The position numbers and the translations under genes are program-made. From positions 62,001 to 126,000 of the forward strand of contig CAWHCD010000002.1 of NCBI GenBank assembly GCA_963828015.1: a DNA stretch of 64,000 nucleotides. The letters are read 5' to 3'. Below, piece after piece: positions 60,849 to 64,000 of this stretch (position 1 is its first letter; every line of letters begins with the position of its first letter). The DNA is from CAVPUA01 sp963828015 (GTDB lineage: Bacteria; Actinomycetota; Actinomycetes; Mycobacteriales; Jatrophihabitantaceae). The notes beneath the pieces were generated by a model, which saw nothing but the letters and a program-made list of their open reading frames with translations, ran no database searches and was not told where the DNA came from.

Positions 60849-62250
60849 ATGCAGACCGCATATGTCGGAGGTCGCCTGCGCCAGCTGCGTGAGGAGCGAC
60901 AGCTCAATCAGGCCGAGTTGGCCAAGGCGCTGCAGATCTCGCCCAGTTACCTCAATCAGCTCGAGCACAACTCGCGGCCGTTGACCGTTCCCGTGTTGCT
61001 GCGGATCTCCGAGGTGTTCGGGGTCGACGCCAGCTTCTTCGCCCCGCAGGACAGCACCCGGTTGATCGCTGAACTGGGCGAGGTGCTGCTCGAGGACGGG
61101 CTGGACGTACCCGTCAGCGGCCAGGACCTCAGCGGCTTCGTCACCAGCTCAGCCGCGGCTGGCCCAAGCGGTGGTCACGATGCACCGTCGCTACCGGCAT
61201 GCGCTCGAGCAACTCGGGCAGGCCAGCACCGACGGCGGGGCGCCGTTGATGCCCCACGAGCAGGCGCGCGACTACTTCTACAGCAACACCTATATCGGCA
61301 CGCTCGACCGGGCGGCCGAGAAGCTGGCCGGCGAGCTCGGCGTCAGCGGCAACGAGGTCAGAGACGCGCTGGCGGCCCGGTTGCGCGAGCAGCACCGCGT
61401 CCGCGTGGTCGAACGCGACCAGCAGACTCTCGGGGCCCTGCACCGCTTCGACCCGGACACCGGCGTGCTCGGCGTCTCGACCAACCTGCGGCCCAACCAG
61501 CAGGCGTTCCGGTTCGCCCGCCAACTGGCCCTGCTCGAGTTCGAGCCGACCCTGATCGAGGTCGCCGACCAGGCCGGGGTGGTCAGTGCCGAGGCGCACG
61601 CCCTCATGATCATTGGTCTGGCCAACTACTTCGCCGCCGCGGTGATCCTGCCGTACGAGCGTTTCCGAACGACCGCCGAGGAATTTCGCTACGACATCGA
61701 GCGTCTGGCTACGCACTTCGGTGTGAGCTTCGAGACCGTCTGCCATCGGCTCAGCACCCTGCAGCGTCCGCGCGCCCGTGGGGTGCCGTTCTCCTTCGTG
61801 CGGGTCGACCGCGCCGGCAACGTGTCCAAGCGGTTGTCGGCCACGCCGTTCCACTTCTCCCGAACGGGCGGTACCTGCCCGCTCTGGAACGTCTATGAGG
61901 CGTTCACCTCACCCGGCAAGGTGCTGACCCAGTTGGCGTCGATGCCCGACGGTCGCCTGTACCTGTGGGTGGCTCGCACGGTCACCCGCAGCCCGGGCCG
62001 CTACGGGGCGCCGTCGAAGACGTTCGCGGTCGGTCTGGGCTGCGAGACCCGCCACGCCAGCCGGCTGGTCTACTCGGCCGGGCTCGACCTCGAGGATCGC
62101 GAGTCGGCCACCCCGATCGGGATGGGCTGCAAGATGTGCGAGCGCCCGGCCTGCGCGCAACGGGCCTTTCCGCCCTTGGGTCGCGCGCTCGCGGTCGATC
62201 AGAACCGCACCACGTTCGCGGCCTATCCGGTCGCGGAACTCAACCCCTGA
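60849..62250 (+). CDS. ramB: RamB-like XRE/short-chain fatty-acid metabolism regulator, frameshifted
   Basis: A regulator of about 466 aa after repair of one shift near 61150. The N-terminal helix-turn-helix is GGRLRQLREERQLNQAELAK with LQISPSYLNQLEHNSRP. After the shift come an IrrE-like (DUF955) middle with VTMHRRYRHALEQLGQ and a DUF2083 C-terminus with the Cys motif GCKMCERPACAQRAF. This is the architecture of RamB, which represses glyoxylate-cycle genes in corynebacteria and mycobacteria. It lies divergent from isocitrate lyase with palindromes between them, as expected. Confidence 0.85.
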
Positions 62251-62264
62251 CGGACGGCGCGCAG

Positions 62265-62316
62265 TGATCAACAGCGACTTTTGGTCGCTATAGCAGCCAA
62301 AAGTCGCTGTTGATCA
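62265..62316. terminator. Perfect 20-bp inverted repeat between convergent genes
   Basis: The arms TGATCAACAGCGACTTTTGG (62265-62284) and CCAAAAGTCGCTGTTGATCA (62297-62316) are perfect complements; the 12-base loop contains the palindrome GCTATAGC. It sits between the RamB-like gene and the amidohydrolase gene, where a two-way terminator would be expected. The TGATCA ends and AT-rich arms are unlike the coding DNA around. Confidence 0.8.
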
Positions 62317-62360
62317 AAGGTGGCCGCGCCCGGCGGAAGTCCCGGCGGCGGCAAGCAGCC

Positions 62361-63659
62361 TCAGCTGACCGGCAGGTAGGACGAGTCCGGGGTGACCGGT
62401 GCGAACTTCTTGCTGGTGTCGAAGCCGACGATCTTGGCCAGGGTGCCGCCGAGCATCTTGGCTCGTTCGTCGTCGGGTACGTCGAAGAGCTGTTCGTCGA
62501 TGACGGCCTGCGAACCGAGGAAGGTGCCCTCGGCGTGGGGGTAGTCGTTGCCCCAGTAGATGGTGTCCACGCCGGTGATGTGGCGGGCCTGCACGGCCAT
62601 GCGGTCATCAGCGAACTGGACGCGGATGTTGCGGCGCACGTATTCGCTGGGCTTGAGGTCGTAGGGCCAGCGCTCGTTGATCAGGAACAGCTGACCGAAC
62701 AGTTCCTGCTGGTCCATCGGCTTGCCTTCCTGCAGGAAGCCCATCCACCAGTCCGCGTCTTGCCCGGTGCCGGTGCGCCAGCCCTTGTCCATCATGGACA
62801 TGAAGTGTGCGAGCCAGCCGGCGTTGTACTCGGTCATGTTGAACATCAGGTTGGGGTGCCGATCGCAGGCACCGGAGGCAACCAACTCCGAGATGATCCG
62901 CATCGGGACCGCGCCGGAGGAGTTGCCGCCGCCGCCGGTGCGGGCGGCCAGGGTGGCGTTGGTCAGTTCCTTGTCCTTGCCCATGGCCATCGCGGTGAGG
63001 ATGCCCTTGACGGCGTCGCCGGTGATCGAGTTGCCGGTCTTGGTGTTCGCGCCGCCGGCGGCGAGGTGGAAGAAGATCGGCATGTTGTTGGCTTCCGCGC
63101 ACGCCCACAGCGGTTCGTACTCCGCGGCGTGGTAGGGCAGCGGCTGGGGGTGTTCAGGCAGGAACAGCCCACGCAGGCCCAGTTCGACGGCCCGCTCGAC
63201 TTCCTTGACCGCGTCGGCGATGTTGGTGGTCGGGATCGAGGCCAGCGGCCGCATCCGATCCGCGTGCGGGGTGTAGGTCTCGGCGATCCAGTCGTTGTAG
63301 ACCTTGGTGTGGGCCAGCGCGACCTCGTGGTCATCGGTGTAGGTCGCGAACAACGCGAAGTTGGAGAACAACACCGTCGCATCGACACCGTCGCGGTCCA
63401 TGTCACGCAGGATGCCGGCCGGCTCCCAGTCCGGCGTCGGGCCGGTGTGCTGGCGGTACCGCGAGACCGTCCAGCCCTCATAGCCCGGCGCGTGCACCGT
63501 GCGGAACACCGTGTGCCCACCCGGAACCAACGGCTCCTCGAGCTCGAACTCCGTCTGGGTCAGCGCCTTGTCGCGCAGATTCTTCGGCAGTCGCTCGGTG
63601 AACAGATCGAGCGGCTCGATCAGGTGGCTGTCGCCGGAGACGATGAACTCTTTGGTCAT
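62361..63659 (-). CDS. Amidohydrolase 2 family metal-dependent hydrolase
   Basis: A 432-aa TIM-barrel hydrolase. Metal block EFIVSGDSHLIEPLDLF (DSH at 10-12), FFHLAAGGANTKTG with His in the middle strand and IYWGNDYPHAEGTF with the conserved Asp and His. It is related to the enzyme at 50871 but clearly diverged. Family members decarboxylate or hydrolyse cyclic compounds. A TetR gene starts divergently 104 bases away, with a dyad between them, so this gene is probably under that regulator. Confidence 0.87.
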   Translation of the reverse strand: MTKEFIVSGDSHLIEPLDLFTERLPKNLRDKALTQTEFELEEPLVPGGHTVFRTVHAPGYEGWTVSRYRQHTGPTPDWEPAGILRDMDRDGVDATVLFSNFALFATYTDDHEVALAHTKVYNDWIAETYTPHADRMRPLASIPTTNIADAVKEVERAVELGLRGLFLPEHPQPLPYHAAEYEPLWACAEANNMPIFFHLAAGGANTKTGNSITGDAVKGILTAMAMGKDKELTNATLAARTGGGGNSSGAVPMRIISELVASGACDRHPNLMFNMTEYNAGWLAHFMSMMDKGWRTGTGQDADWWMGFLQEGKPMDQQELFGQLFLINERWPYDLKPSEYVRRNIRVQFADDRMAVQARHITGVDTIYWGNDYPHAEGTFLGSQAVIDEQLFDVPDDERAKMLGGTLAKIVGFDTSKKFAPVTPDSSYLPVS

Positions 63660-63713
63660 GTCATTGCCCTTCTGGGTCTGCTCGAGGTCCGTCCGCGATT
63701 AGTAGCAGCTTAG

Positions 63714-63741
63714 GCAAATATGCAGTCAAATGCAAGTATGC
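63714..63741. promoter_or_regulatory. Imperfect dyad between amidohydrolase and TetR genes
   Basis: GCAAATATGCA, six bases, then TGCAAGTATGC form an imperfect 28-base dyad in an AT-rich divergent space, the size and place of a TetR operator. Repeated ATGC/TGCA steps also give direct repeats. Confidence 0.4.
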
Positions 63742-63763
63742 GTCTCAATGCTAATGTCTGCTC

Positions 63764-64000
63764 ATGGCCGTCGTCGAGTCGTCGCTGCGGGAGCGCTCGA
63801 AGGCCAAGCGGCGCGCCGCCATCCAGCGCGCCGCGTTCCGCTTGTTCGCCGAGCGAGGCTATGAAGGCGCCACGATCGCCGAGATCGCGGAGGAGGCCGA
63901 GGTCGCGCCTCGAACGGTGACGATGTACTTCCCCAGCAAGATGGATATCGCGATGTCAACGTCCAGCGACATCGCCGCCCGACTGGCCGAGACGTTCCGG
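63764..64000 (+). CDS. TetR family regulator, cut by window end
   Basis: Only the first 79 codons are visible. The helix-turn-helix is complete: KAKRRAAIQRAAFRLFAERG, then GATIAEIAEEAEVAPRTVTM and YFPSKMDIAMS. The ATPRTVTMYF-type recognition helix is common in TetR proteins of actinomycetes. It is divergent from the amidohydrolase gene, which it probably controls. The ligand domain lies outside the window. Confidence 0.85.
   Translation, partial: MAVVESSLRERSKAKRRAAIQRAAFRLFAERGYEGATIAEIAEEAEVAPRTVTMYFPSKMDIAMSTSSDIAARLAETFR

Noticed and set aside
59407..62250. Glyoxylate shunt as pseudogenes
   Set aside because: Catalytic blocks of isocitrate lyase and RamB domains are intact outside the shifts.
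1..64000. Defence island, prophage or transposon
   Set aside because: No integrase, transposase, restriction or toxin pair was recognised; the lone HNH protein is not enough.

Overview
The window looks like a chromosomal stretch of a high-GC actinomycete. The gene set points that way: F420-type luciferase-like and PPOX oxidoreductases, a RamB-type regulator next to the glyoxylate-shunt genes, GTG/TTG starts, many ATGA/GTGA stop-start overlaps, and lipoproteins with short basic n-regions. I cannot name a genus. I saw no rRNA, tRNA, CRISPR array, integrase or insertion sequence.

Layout. 0-8 kb: a lipoprotein remnant, an HNH endonuclease, a luciferase-like monooxygenase, a PhyH dioxygenase, a small basic protein, a large LuxR-type ATPase regulator, a VOC protein, an SDR and an HtrA protease. 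8-17 kb: two paired unknowns, then a lipid-oriented group (DUF2235 hydrolase, membrane protein, a heme enzyme with alpha-dioxygenase-like Tyr/His residues, DUF5995), then a MOSC-reductase-ferredoxin fusion. 17-23 kb: a translationally coupled glycerol-type operon (FGGY kinase, GlpA-like and GlpB-like flavoproteins), a DUF1932 dehydrogenase and a CoA transferase. 23-38 kb: ABM protein, secreted phosphoesterase, lipoprotein, a molybdopterin oxidase with its reductase, VOC, a GH63-like glucosidase, a hydrolase/TetR pair, RidA, a membrane protein with a carotenoid oxygenase, a LAL regulator and a nitroreductase. 38-44 kb: VOC, methyltransferase, luciferase-like and PPOX proteins, then the standout: a family 2A encapsulin shell gene followed by its cysteine desulfurase cargo. 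44-47 kb: cell-envelope genes (lipoprotein, GlsB, YncE propeller, deacetylase). 47-57 kb: a catabolic-looking cluster (two SnoaL, three SDR, ABM, Gfo/Idh, amidohydrolase, TetR, DoxX, solute-binding protein, P450). 57-62 kb: malate synthase, isocitrate lyase and a divergent RamB-like regulator, a complete glyoxylate-shunt module. 62-64 kb: another amidohydrolase and a TetR cut by the window edge.

Two cross-cutting features. First, many conserved genes are split by one-base shifts (glycerol kinase, carotenoid oxygenase, LAL regulator twice, cysteine desulfurase, P450, isocitrate lyase several times, RamB). The mix of gains and losses with intact motifs on both sides suggests sequence or assembly error rather than gene death. 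Second, several intergenic spaces hold long perfect inverted repeats, some at convergent gene ends (terminator-like) and some in divergent promoters, where a terminator makes no sense.
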